DNA of 35,760 bases, from positions 1-35,760 of the forward strand of contig MFLV01000005.1 in the NCBI GenBank assembly GCA_001781435.1, given 5' to 3'. Origin of the DNA: Candidatus Kaiserbacteria bacterium RIFCSPLOWO2_01_FULL_51_21. GTDB lineage: Bacteria > Patescibacteriota > Minisyncoccia > Phycocordibacterales > 2-01-FULL-51-21. Below the pieces are notes generated by a model, which was given only the letters and a program-made list of their open reading frames with translations, was not told the DNA's origin and made no database searches. Shown one piece after another: positions 21,990 to 29,641 of this stretch (position 1 is its first letter; the number at the start of each line of letters is the position of its first letter). The position numbers were made by a program, and so were the translations under genes.

Positions 21990-23612
21990 TTATTTTCTTC
22001 GATAGACTTCCATCACGCCGTCGCCGCGGGTGTATTTCCGAGGATACACATTTTCGATGCTGCCCACAAGCTGATATTTGCTTGCAAGGATTGTTTCAAA
22101 TTGTTTGAGGTCTGCGCCATTGCCAAGAATTGTTTCCGGGAGAAAAGCTTTTTGAAATACCACGACATCAGCATAGTTTTCAAGCCAATCAATGAACATG
22201 CCGTGATTAAAATAGGCGAATGGCTTGAGGTCCTCGGCGGGAGTGTCGCGCAGATAGGTGAATTCTCCGTTTATGGTCTGTGGGATTTGCACTCGCCCGG
22301 CCATGAACACATCATGCGGCGAATCGAACGACATAAGGATATCTTCCGGTTTTGTAAGCGAGGCAAGGTAGGCGCCGCCGCGGGCGACGCGGGCGAGGTC
22401 GCTCTCGCCCAGGTCCCAATGATTGAAAAAGATAATATCGGGGCCCGAGAGAGCCAGAGACACGGAACTTGCAAGAAGCGTCGCAATAATGAAGGAAACA
22501 ACCGGAATCCGCACGAACCGCCACGCATCCACACTTTTGAGTTTCTCGACAACAATGGAAATCATCCCAGCCGCGGCAATGATGCCAAAGGGGAGGAAGT
22601 AGAGCGAGTGCAAGAGGCTCCACTGGTCGGTTGGGACGATGAAGTGGGCGGCGAAAAGTGTCAGGAAAATGGCTGTTGCGAAGGCAGTGGCGCGGTGACG
22701 CGAAATTGACTCCCGCATCGCCTGCGCTCCACTCAAAATCCACGCGAGGCATCCCCCGCCGACAATGGCAAGAATGGGAAAAAATTTGATAAAGAAGGGT
22801 GTGAAGGAGGCGATGTAATTTGCTCCGAGAAGCGAAAAGAGCGAGTGGGGTCCCTCCGCGGAAGGCAGTTTGAATGTCGTCGGAACCAAAGGTCCGAACA
22901 TTGCCACGAACCACACCAGCGCGCCATACCCGTCGATATAGGCATAGGGGAGAAAGGCAATGAGGAGGAGGCCGGCGGTCGTACCGACCGAGAGCCAGAC
23001 GTAGTTCCATTTTCGCCACCGTAGCCCGATATAGAGCCAGAGAAGTATCATGACCGGAATAACGTTGTAGCGCACGAGCGCTCCGAGCATCATGGCGCCG
23101 GACGCGAGAAAAACGCGGCTTCTTATGTTTAGATTGTCCTTTTCAAGAAGCCAAAAACCAAGGAGGAGAAAGAAAACGGTCGCCGCATAGGGTGTCGCTG
23201 ACGTATAGTAGCCGACGAGGTACGGGTTAGCGGCAAGAAAAGCAAGCGCGAGTACCCCGATAAATTTGCCGCCGATCTGTTTGCCGATGCGGTAGAGCAG
23301 GACGAGAGAACCGGCAAGGAACGCAGCCGAGAGTATTCGCGCGCCGAGGATCGTAGGCCCCCAGAGTTTCTGAAGAAGGGCTTCAAGGTAAAAGATGAAC
23401 GAAGGGTATTTATTGGTGAAATCAATAAAGGGTAAAGCGAGACCGTTTCCAGAGAGCCATGATTTATAGGCGAAATTCGCTTCGTCGAACCAAGTGTTTA
23501 AGAAGAGAGTGTAGTAGACAACCTCAATTGCGAGGACAGTTGTTATAATGCAAAACACGAGCGTAAATTGCGCTCGTTCACTGTCTCGAAGGTTGTCCAG
23601 CAGTTTCTTCAT
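21990..23612 (-). CDS. GT39-like GT-C glycosyltransferase (PMT/ArnT type)
   Basis: ATG 23612 is chosen over 23624 because GAGG sits 6 nt upstream of it on the minus strand. The 540-residue protein has about 10-12 transmembrane helices. The first periplasmic loop reads NTWFDEANFAYKSWLSGNG, with the acidic DE pair that defines the PMT/ArnT catalytic region. FTNKYPSFIFYLEALLQKLWG follows, with the KxP-type segment. The C-terminal part is an extracytoplasmic domain of about 150 residues (DIIFFNHWDLGESDLARVAR...). GT39 proteins transfer a sugar from polyprenyl phosphate to a protein, lipid or glycan on the outside. It heads the leftward operon; the AT-rich TTATAAAAG upstream is a possible -10. Confidence 0.85.
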   Translation of the reverse strand: MKKLLDNLRDSERAQFTLVFCIITTVLAIEVVYYTLFLNTWFDEANFAYKSWLSGNGLALPFIDFTNKYPSFIFYLEALLQKLWGPTILGARILSAAFLAGSLVLLYRIGKQIGGKFIGVLALAFLAANPYLVGYYTSATPYAATVFFLLLGFWLLEKDNLNIRSRVFLASGAMMLGALVRYNVIPVMILLWLYIGLRWRKWNYVWLSVGTTAGLLLIAFLPYAYIDGYGALVWFVAMFGPLVPTTFKLPSAEGPHSLFSLLGANYIASFTPFFIKFFPILAIVGGGCLAWILSGAQAMRESISRHRATAFATAIFLTLFAAHFIVPTDQWSLLHSLYFLPFGIIAAAGMISIVVEKLKSVDAWRFVRIPVVSFIIATLLASSVSLALSGPDIIFFNHWDLGESDLARVARGGAYLASLTKPEDILMSFDSPHDVFMAGRVQIPQTINGEFTYLRDTPAEDLKPFAYFNHGMFIDWLENYADVVVFQKAFLPETILGNGADLKQFETILASKYQLVGSIENVYPRKYTRGDGVMEVYRRK

Positions 23613-23624
23613 CCGTGACCTCAT

Positions 23625-23720
23625 GCGGAACTCGGTAGTTAGCTTTTATAAAGGTATTTCGGCTCCAATCGTTACGACACCCTTGACTCTTTTACTTTGG
23701 TAATGCCCTATTATACCTCG
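23625..23720. promoter_or_regulatory. Divergent promoter region
   Basis: This 96-nt gap lies between divergent operons. Rightward: TTGACT (23683-23688) and TATTAT (23709-23714), with a 20-nt spacer that is longer than ideal, place the predicted start at ATG 23721. Leftward: TATAAA near 23645-23650 on the minus strand may serve the GT39 gene. No terminator was seen. Confidence 0.5.
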
Positions 23721-25109
23721 ATGTACCCTGATTCACAACTGCAGACTATTTTCATCACCAGCTTCCACGGTCTTGTCTCACGGGTACTCGCCTGCGGTCT
23801 TTTGGAGAAGCTTACGGCCGACAAACTGCGGGTCGTACTGTTCGTTCCTGATTTTAAAAAGGATTACTTCGTTGCGACCTTTGGCTTTCTCCCGAACCTC
23901 GTTATTGAGGGTGTCTCCAGGGAGTTACTGCCGCGGCGTACCCGCTTCTTCCAGAATCTCACTTTGGTACTTCTCGATACCGAAACGATGCGTCTCACAC
24001 GCCGTTCATTCCGTGGCTACCACAATCCTTTCAAACGCTTCGTGGCGCAAAGCATCGCGAGCGGTCTTGGCCGTTTCCGCTTCGTGCGAGAGTCGTTTCG
24101 TTTTATCAATTACCTATTTTCTGCCGATAGTGCATTCGCCCCTTACTTTGCGAAGTACCGTCCCGCACTCGTCTTTTCGACCGACGTAAAGCATATTCTT
24201 GACGCAGAACTCCTTATTGCCGCTTCCCATCGTAGCATCCGAACCGTTGCCATGGTGCGCTCCTGGGATTATCTCACCGGAAAGGGGATGATCCGTGTCC
24301 GTCCTGATTGGCTCGTTGTTCACAACAATGTCATTCGCGACGAGGCGGTTATGTATGCTGACATGCCGGTTAATCGCATTTTTGTCTCGGGTCTTCCCCA
24401 TTTTGACCCGTATGTGAATGTAGAGCGTTCCCCGCGCGAAGAATTTTTCAAAAAAATCGGCGGTGACAGTGGAAAGCGCCTCCTTCTGTATATACCGTGG
24501 GGAGATAAATTTTCTGACTCAGACGGGGATTTTCTCAATATGATTACGAACGCCATAGAAAAAGGAAAACTGCCGGACGACCTCCAGATCCTCGTGCGGC
24601 TGCCTCCCGGGGACTCGGTTGCCTTTTCCGGTCTGAGGCCGCGCCCCAACCTTATCATCGAGGCCCCGGGCAAGATGTTCGGTTCTCGCTCAAGGAAAGC
24701 GAATGAGATGACGTACGAAGACTTGCTCCATCTCGCCGATTCAATTTATTGGAGCGATATTATCGTTTCTCCACCCTCAACCGTACCCATTGATGCGGCG
24801 GCGTTCGATAAGCCGGTCGTTATGATGGCGTTCGATGGTTACAAGGACAAGGGCTACTACGGCGGTATTCGACACTCCTTTGATTTTTGCCACATTAAAA
24901 AGCTCACGAATACGCACTCGACAGCGTTCACACAAAACGAAGAGGAGCTGGTCCGTGCCATCGACGAACGGCTCAAGGACCCAACGCTTGACTCGGCGGG
25001 GCGGGAACGTCTGCGGCAAGAGCAAGTGTATAAACTTGACGGAAAATCGAGCGAGCGGCTGGCTGATTTCTTGCGAACACTTCTCGAAGAGCGAGTGGTA
25101 TTTATTTAG
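23721..25109 (+). CDS. GT-B-like protein, possibly CDP-glycerol glycerophosphotransferase/TagF-related
   Basis: The ATG at 23721 coincides with the predicted transcription start; TTG 23697 and ATG 23703 lie upstream of the likely -10 and are disfavoured. The 462-residue soluble protein has an N-terminal Rossmann half (IFITSFHGLVSRVLACGLLE). A middle segment follows (ALVFSTDVKHILDAELLIAA, TVAMVRSWDYLTGKG, DWLVVHNNVIRDEAVMY). The C-terminal half includes LLLYIPWGDKF, and YWSDIIVSPPSTVPIDAAAF followed by DKPVVMMAFDG resembles the TagF/CDP-glycerol transferase and 2-epimerase-like loop. It may move a polyol phosphate or a sugar. Family membership is uncertain; GT-B architecture is well supported. 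Confidence 0.55.
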   Translation: MYPDSQLQTIFITSFHGLVSRVLACGLLEKLTADKLRVVLFVPDFKKDYFVATFGFLPNLVIEGVSRELLPRRTRFFQNLTLVLLDTETMRLTRRSFRGYHNPFKRFVAQSIASGLGRFRFVRESFRFINYLFSADSAFAPYFAKYRPALVFSTDVKHILDAELLIAASHRSIRTVAMVRSWDYLTGKGMIRVRPDWLVVHNNVIRDEAVMYADMPVNRIFVSGLPHFDPYVNVERSPREEFFKKIGGDSGKRLLLYIPWGDKFSDSDGDFLNMITNAIEKGKLPDDLQILVRLPPGDSVAFSGLRPRPNLIIEAPGKMFGSRSRKANEMTYEDLLHLADSIYWSDIIVSPPSTVPIDAAAFDKPVVMMAFDGYKDKGYYGGIRHSFDFCHIKKLTNTHSTAFTQNEEELVRAIDERLKDPTLDSAGRERLRQEQVYKLDGKSSERLADFLRTLLEERVVFI

Positions 25110-25116
25110 AAGTAGG

Positions 25117-25133
25117 ACGCGTACGCGTAAAAT
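25117..25133 (+). promoter_or_regulatory. 12-bp palindrome and putative -10 before the GT4 gene
   Basis: ACGCGTACGCGT (25117-25128) is a perfect palindrome that could bind a dimeric regulator. It overlaps TAAAAT (25128-25133), a -10-like hexamer that would start transcription about 6 nt before ATG 25146. GTACGCGTAC also occurs in the gap near 32900. Confidence 0.35.
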
Positions 25134-25145
25134 AATCTCAATCAA

Positions 25146-26315
25146 ATGACTTTTTCGATTGTGTCGCCGAACCTACAAAAGGAAAGCTCAAAGGCTGCGT
25201 CCGCGACTTCTAACGGGGTGAAGATTCTTTTTATTACCAATAGCGTCGAAAAGGGTGACGGTGGCGGCGTTTTCTCGCAGCACGTCATTGAAGGGTTAAC
25301 AAAGCGTCTGAAAGCAGAGTGGGTGCTCTTTACGGTGGTGCCTGTTTCCGCAGGCAGCGGCATACCCATCCACCTTACTCTTGTGGGGCTGTGCCGGACG
25401 CTCTTTCGCCTGCGCCGTGAGGCCAGGGAATGCGATGTCATCCATGCGTTTGATGTTTTTCCGTTCGGTATCATGGCAACCATTGCCACAATTGGCCTTA
25501 AGAAAAAAATAGTGCTCACGCTAATCGGAAGCGGCTCAATCATCCCTTTCTATCAGAGGCGTTTTTCTTTGCTTGCGCGCCTCTGCGTGCGCCGCGCGAA
25601 CAGCGTCATCGCCATCAGTCGGTTCACCCGCGATGAGGTTCTTACCAAGGCGCCCGGTCTTTCGGTTGAGGTTATCAATCCCGGTATTGATTTGGAAGAA
25701 TTTGCGTCGGTCGAACCAAGGTTCCTTCCTGACGCTGTTTCAAAGATGCAGCCATATCTCTTAAGTGTCGGTGCGATTCGCTGGCGCAAGGGCTATGAGC
25801 TAAGCATCCGGGCCTTTGCCGAAATTGCCGAGGAGTTTCCGAAACTCCGCTATATCATCATCGGAGGACGGTGGAATTCACTGCAGTATTCTGAAGAACT
25901 CAAAAGTCTTGTCAAAGAGTTGAGGCTTCAAGAGAGAGTAGTTTTTTTGCTTGACGTTACTACCCGTACAGAGCTCGTACAATGGTATCTTGGGGCGGAA
26001 CTTTTTTGTCTTTTTTCCCGAAACACCGGTCATGATGTCGAGGGATTCGGTATGGTTTTTATTGAGGCCGCCGCCGTGGGCTTGCCCGTCGTCGGCGTGA
26101 AAAACTGCGGCGTAGACGATGCGGTCAGGGACGGCGTGAACGGCATATTGATAACTTCGCCGGAGGAGTTTACGCAGGCGTTGAGAACTATCCTTCGTGA
26201 TAAAAAGAGGGCTCAACGCATGGGGGAGGAGTCGCTGAAATGGGCGGGACATTTCGGCTGGGAAGAAAAAATCGAAGAGTATGCCGAGCTCTATCGGCGT
26301 CTTGGCGTTTCTTAA
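25146..26315 (+). CDS. Glycosyltransferase family 4 with repeat-derived N-terminus
   Basis: The 389-residue GT-B protein has GVKILFITNSVEKGDGGGVF as its first GT4 strand and loop. The donor domain opens LLSVGAIRWRKGYELSIRAF, and the nucleotide-sugar loop is RNTGHDVEGFGMVFIEAAAV with the E-x7-E pair (EGFGMVFIE). The C-terminal HFGWEEKIEEYAELYRRLG is common in GT4. The first 25 residues (MTFSIVSPNLQKESSKAAS...) have no place in the fold. Codons for SATSNGV are encoded by a 19-bp sequence identical to the end of the element inside the FkbM gene, so an insertion appears to have supplied the present start. Activity should be intact because the domain proper is complete. Confidence 0.88.
   Translation: MTFSIVSPNLQKESSKAASATSNGVKILFITNSVEKGDGGGVFSQHVIEGLTKRLKAEWVLFTVVPVSAGSGIPIHLTLVGLCRTLFRLRREARECDVIHAFDVFPFGIMATIATIGLKKKIVLTLIGSGSIIPFYQRRFSLLARLCVRRANSVIAISRFTRDEVLTKAPGLSVEVINPGIDLEEFASVEPRFLPDAVSKMQPYLLSVGAIRWRKGYELSIRAFAEIAEEFPKLRYIIIGGRWNSLQYSEELKSLVKELRLQERVVFLLDVTTRTELVQWYLGAELFCLFSRNTGHDVEGFGMVFIEAAAVGLPVVGVKNCGVDDAVRDGVNGILITSPEEFTQALRTILRDKKRAQRMGEESLKWAGHFGWEEKIEEYAELYRRLGVS
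25201..25219 (+). repeat. 19-bp end sequence of the TIR element, copy 2 (solo end)
   Basis: CCGCGACTTCTAACGGGGT is identical to 32512-32530, the right end of the element in the FkbM gene, and here also encodes ATSNGV in the same frame. The matching left end ACCCCGTTAGAA is absent nearby, so this is a partial copy or remnant. Confidence 0.75.
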
Positions 26316-26491
26316 AGAAAGAAACCAAACTCTTTGTTGAGCCTCTCATGCTCAATCAACGAAGAACACTAGCCGAGCAATAAAGTACTCTGGAATTCCT
26401 TGTTCGAGTCATACCTTAAGGTTGAACGCGACTCAATTGATTCATGACGGGGCCACTTCTTTTTTAGCTGTTCTTTGCTATACTCCCGTTG
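26316..26491 (+). promoter_or_regulatory. Intergenic region with stem-loop and extended -10 promoter
   Basis: A stem-loop TTGAGC-CTCTCAT-GCTCAA (26337-26355), extendable with bulges, follows the GT4 stop and could end its transcript, although no T-run follows. At the far end, TGC (26476-26478) plus TATACT (26479-26484) form an extended -10. The expected start, 7 nt downstream, is 26491, right before ATG 26492, so the mRNA is probably leaderless. No -35 is obvious. Confidence 0.55.
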
Positions 26492-28483
26492 ATGAAATTG
26501 AGAAAGCCCCGAATTCTCCTTATTGGTGCCGGGGCATTTGGCGTGCGCCATTTGGAAACCCTTCTTACTCTGGAAAGAAAAGGGATTCTCACTATAAGCG
26601 GGGTGGTAGTGAAGACGAAAAAATCTCAGCAGCGCCTCCAAAAAAAGTATTCTGTTCCTGTTCACATTAATCTTTCCGATACGCTCCTGGAGAAGGCGGA
26701 TGCGATCGACATCGTGACGCCGGTGGAGACGCATGCCTCGCTTATTGAGAAGTTTCTCCCTAAAGCGCATGTCCTTGTTGAAAAACCACTAGCCACCACG
26801 ACAGAGGAGGCAGTTGCAATACGAAAACAAGCCGCGCGATCTAAAAAAGTGCTTATGGTGGGGCATATTTTCCGTTTCCATCCGGTGGTGATGCGCCTTC
26901 GGCAGTTGTTGCAAGAGAGCAACCTGCGCCCCGTTTTGGTCGAGGGAGTGTTCGTGAACCCGGCTGCTTCCGATAAGGGGAGAGACGTGGAGCTGGAGAT
27001 GCTGCATCTTTTCGATATTGTTGATTATTTATTTGGCAAAGAGTTACTTCGTAAGCATATCGATGACAAAGGCCGGCTCAAAATAATCTCCGCCATCTAT
27101 CAAGGAGGTCTGCGCGCGGTCTTTAAGATGGGCTGGGCGGGGATGGAGAAAAAAAGAAAACTAAAACTTATCTTCAAGCATCACGACATTGTTTGCGACC
27201 TCGAGGAGAATTTCATATCGGTCTACAAGAACGGCCTGCGGCAACGGCACATTGATTGCACAGAAGAGATTCGGCCGCTTGAGCGGGAATTAAGGACATT
27301 CGTGCGGGCGATACAAGGACATGAGCGTGAGTATCCCAATGCCGCGGTGGGAGAGAGGATGGTGCGCTTTGCAACGGCAGGGCGCTCAAGTGCTTCTTCC
27401 CGGAAGAGAAAGAGGGTCGCTGTTATCGGCGGGGGAATTTTTGGCACCAATTGCGCGATTGAGCTAGCGCCGTTTTGCGACGTAACGGTATTCGAGAAAA
27501 ATAACAGCATTTTATCGGAAGCGTCTTTCATCAATCAGTATCGACATCACTGGGGATATCATTATCCGCGCAGCCAGGAAACCGTGGGGGACATCCGGTT
27601 TGCCATTGATGATTTTGAACGCCGCTATAAAGGAGCGATCATAACGAAATTCCCGACCTTCTATAGCGTGGCAAAAAAGGGATCAAAAGTTAGCCCAAAA
27701 AGCTTTTTGGAGTTTTGCGACCGCAACGGCCTTCCCTATAGCGCTGAATATCCGGACTCCCGCTTTTTGGATCCAAGGCACGTAGATATGTGTATCAAAA
27801 CGTACGAGCCAATCTATGATTATGCCAAAATGAAAAAGCTGACCCTGGGACTTCTGCGAAAGGCGAAGGTCAAGATACGGCTTGGCCATGAAGTCATCAA
27901 TGCAGAGCTCCGTGCTGACGACACGAAGGTTCTTACCATACGGAAGGGGAAAAAGGTCCGGAAAGAGGAGTTCGATTACGTGATTAACGTCACCTATGCT
28001 CGCTATAACAATTTTTGCGCGTGGCTTAATTTTCCCAAGAAATTAATTCGCCTCGATTTGGTGGAGGTGTTGTGGGTGAAGATCAATAGTCCGAAAATAT
28101 CGCTGGCGGTCATGGACGGGCCATTCAGCAATATCGTGCCGACGGAGAAGAAGGACATCTTTACGCTGGTTCACATCAAGGAATCGGTTCTGCGGCGTTT
28201 TGTGCCGCGCAGTGGGCTGGTGCCGAAGGATATTTTCCGCTCTGTGGCGCGTTCTCGCGCTGCGAAGATCCTCGAGCGCAGCAGCAAGTGGTTCCCCTTC
28301 GTGAAAGAGGCACAGGTATTGCGCACCCACTATGTCTTGCGCGGCGTAAACGCCTATCGTGAACACGATGATTCGCGGACTTCCGATATTGCCGAGCACG
28401 GCTTCGGTTGTTTCTCCATTTTAGGAGGCAAGATCATCAATTCGGTAGCTATTGCAAAGCAGATGGCTTGCCTCATTGTTTAG
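26492..28483 (+). CDS. Gfo/Idh/MocA oxidoreductase fused to a FAD-dependent oxidoreductase
   Basis: ATG 26492 is chosen over TTG 26489 because it sits at the predicted transcription start. Residues about 1-300 are a Gfo/Idh/MocA dehydrogenase. It has RILLIGAGAFGVRHLETLLT for NAD(P), AIDIVTPVETHASLIEKFLP, and AHVLVEKPLATT with the family EKP lysine, then a C-terminal beta-sheet part. Residues about 308-663 are a DAO-type flavoprotein. It has KRVAVIGGGIFGTNCAIELA with VTVFEKNN for FAD, RHHWGYHYPRS near the flavin, and GFGCFSILGGKIINSVAIAK to close the FAD site. Known Gfo/Idh enzymes oxidise sugars; DAO enzymes oxidise C-N or C-O bonds. The fusion suggests two linked redox steps on one sugar-like substrate. 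Homologous separate genes should exist elsewhere. Confidence 0.82.
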   Translation: MKLRKPRILLIGAGAFGVRHLETLLTLERKGILTISGVVVKTKKSQQRLQKKYSVPVHINLSDTLLEKADAIDIVTPVETHASLIEKFLPKAHVLVEKPLATTTEEAVAIRKQAARSKKVLMVGHIFRFHPVVMRLRQLLQESNLRPVLVEGVFVNPAASDKGRDVELEMLHLFDIVDYLFGKELLRKHIDDKGRLKIISAIYQGGLRAVFKMGWAGMEKKRKLKLIFKHHDIVCDLEENFISVYKNGLRQRHIDCTEEIRPLERELRTFVRAIQGHEREYPNAAVGERMVRFATAGRSSASSRKRKRVAVIGGGIFGTNCAIELAPFCDVTVFEKNNSILSEASFINQYRHHWGYHYPRSQETVGDIRFAIDDFERRYKGAIITKFPTFYSVAKKGSKVSPKSFLEFCDRNGLPYSAEYPDSRFLDPRHVDMCIKTYEPIYDYAKMKKLTLGLLRKAKVKIRLGHEVINAELRADDTKVLTIRKGKKVRKEEFDYVINVTYARYNNFCAWLNFPKKLIRLDLVEVLWVKINSPKISLAVMDGPFSNIVPTEKKDIFTLVHIKESVLRRFVPRSGLVPKDIFRSVARSRAAKILERSSKWFPFVKEAQVLRTHYVLRGVNAYREHDDSRTSDIAEHGFGCFSILGGKIINSVAIAKQMACLIV

Positions 28484-28490
28484 CGCAGCG

Positions 28491-28557
28491 AATAAAATCC
28501 CGCTCGTCCTATCCCTCGGAGCAGATCTCCGAGGTATTAGGCGAGCGGACTTTTATT
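28491..28557 (+). terminator. Long imperfect hairpin with T-rich tail
   Basis: AATAAAATCCCGCTCG...CCTCGGAG (28491-28521) pairs with CTCCGAGG...CGAGCGGACTTTTATT (28527-28557), with a few mismatches and loop CAGAT. The end is TTTTATTTT. This is the likely terminator of the fused oxidoreductase gene; its two long arms also make it look like a small palindromic repeat. Confidence 0.6.
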
Positions 28558-28579
28558 TTGAGAACCTCTTGGTTCTCAA
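28558..28579. repeat. 9-bp stem-loop
   Basis: TTGAGAACC, loop TCTT, GGTTCTCAA. It follows the terminator hairpin directly, so the two could act as a tandem terminator. Confidence 0.6.
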
Positions 28580-28605
28580 CGCTCACTCCGCTCGCTGCTC
28601 TCCTC

Positions 28606-28654
28606 CACGGGGAAACTCCCGTTTCCCCGACCCCCTTCCCTCATCCCGCATTCA
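28606..28654 (+). repeat. Dispersed ~50-bp repeat, copy A
   Basis: CACGGGGAAACTCCCGTTTC... contains a hairpin (CGGGGAAAC-TCCC-GTTTCCCCG), then GACCCCCTTC and TCCCGCATTCA. The reverse complement of 33080-33130 matches it along its length, with a few differences in the hairpin loop and a 2-bp length change. Right after it, another stem CCCCGC-GCGGGG follows. Confidence 0.8.
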
Positions 28655-28816
28655 TCCCCGCGGAGAGCTGCGGGGTATTCTGCGGTAAGAATAAAATGTG
28701 AAAATGCACGTTCGCATTTCCGCCTAGCCCGCTCGCGCAGTCGGCCAAGGGAGCCGGCAACAGAGACAGCGGATTTGCTATCCGTTATTGACTCCTAGGA
28801 TTTGTAATAATTCCAG

Positions 28817-28825
28817 TGCTATAGT
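28817..28825 (+). promoter_or_regulatory. Extended -10 promoter element before the GT2 gene
   Basis: TGC plus TATAGT lie 20 nt before ATG 28846. The predicted start near 28832 gives a leader of about 14 nt that ends with AAAAAAGGGCAT, a weak ribosome site. A -35 at normal distance was not found. Confidence 0.5.
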
Positions 28826-28845
28826 TACCTGACAAAAAAGGGCAT

Positions 28846-29595
28846 ATGGCCGATACATTCACGCTTGTCATTCCCGCCTATAACGAGGGCCTTATTATTC
28901 GGGAAACACTCACGGCAGTTGTCACTGCCTGCAGGAAACATTGTCCCGAACCCTGGCACGTCATTGTTGTAGACAATGCTTCTATAGACGGCACCGCTGA
29001 TCTGGTGGAGGGCTTCGGCGATCCGCATGTGCGGGCCATCCGACTGAAGGAAAAGGGGCGAGGAAGAGCTATCCGCACTGGATTTGAGGCGGCAGGGGGC
29101 GGTATTGTCGCTTTCACCGATGCCGATCTGCCGATCGAGCCGGCGGAAGTATTGAAAGGCCTCGACATGATTCGCCGGGGGCAGTGCGAAGCTCTCATCG
29201 GCACTCGCTTTGCGCGAGGGGGCGGCACCGTAAACAAGACACTCTTACGAAAGGGAACCTCTAAGATTTTTCAGATTCTGGCATCGATCATCGTGGGCTT
29301 GCGCGCAAGCGATTCCCAGTGTCCGCTCAAGATCACGAGCGAACGCATGACGCCGATTATGCTTGCAACGACTGATCCAACATGGTGGTCTGAGCTGGAG
29401 TTCGTTCTCTTGTTGGAGAAACTTAATATCGCGGTATGCGAACTCCCGGTGGTCTGGACTGAGCGGCATGCTCGCAGAAAAAGCACCGTAAAAGTTCTGC
29501 GTGACGGTGTCCGTGCGGTGCAAGCGATGTTGCGCATGCGCTCCTCAATTCCTCAACAGGCGGAAAAGCTTACTGGTATAATCAGGTCGCGGTGA
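28846..29595 (+). CDS. Dolichyl-phosphate glucosyltransferase-like GT2
   Basis: The 249-residue GT-A protein has FTLVIPAYNEGLIIRETLTA, IVVDNASIDGTADLVEGF for the nucleotide, KGRGRAIRTGFEAAGGGIVA, and the metal motif AFTDADLPIEPAEV. Further on it has ALIGTRFARGGG and the acceptor segment DSQCPLKITSE. The C-terminal VVWTERHARRKSTVKVLRDG is standard in ALG5/DPG-type enzymes. Unlike the GT2 at 21058 it has no C-terminal membrane helices. It should make a polyprenyl-phosphate sugar. The next genes encode GtrA and a GT-C, giving the three-part Gtr-type arrangement of donor synthesis, flipping and external transfer. Confidence 0.9.
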   Translation: MADTFTLVIPAYNEGLIIRETLTAVVTACRKHCPEPWHVIVVDNASIDGTADLVEGFGDPHVRAIRLKEKGRGRAIRTGFEAAGGGIVAFTDADLPIEPAEVLKGLDMIRRGQCEALIGTRFARGGGTVNKTLLRKGTSKIFQILASIIVGLRASDSQCPLKITSERMTPIMLATTDPTWWSELEFVLLLEKLNIAVCELPVVWTERHARRKSTVKVLRDGVRAVQAMLRMRSSIPQQAEKLTGIIRSR

Positions 29596-29641
29596 CTTCT
29601 GGGGGTGTGTATTCTTTTATCCTTTTTGAGCACGGCTCGTT

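Larger units (their letters stand above)
28484..28845. other. Gene-free repeat-rich region
   Basis: This 362-nt gap holds no credible gene. From left to right it contains the terminator hairpin, the 9-bp stem-loop, repeat copy A, the CCCCGC stem-loop (28656-28675), a short AAATGC/GCATTT stem (near 28700-28720), and a promoter-like TGCTATAGT at 28817. The ORF-track lines here (97 and 78 aa) read through the repeats and are not believable. Confidence 0.7.

Noticed and set aside
22101-22709. 202-aa + strand ORF inside the GT39 gene
   Set aside because: Shadow of the GT39-like gene, whose membrane topology and motifs are convincing.
28484-28845. ORFs of 97 and 78 aa in the repeat-rich gap
   Set aside because: They read through hairpins and a dispersed repeat and show no family resemblance.
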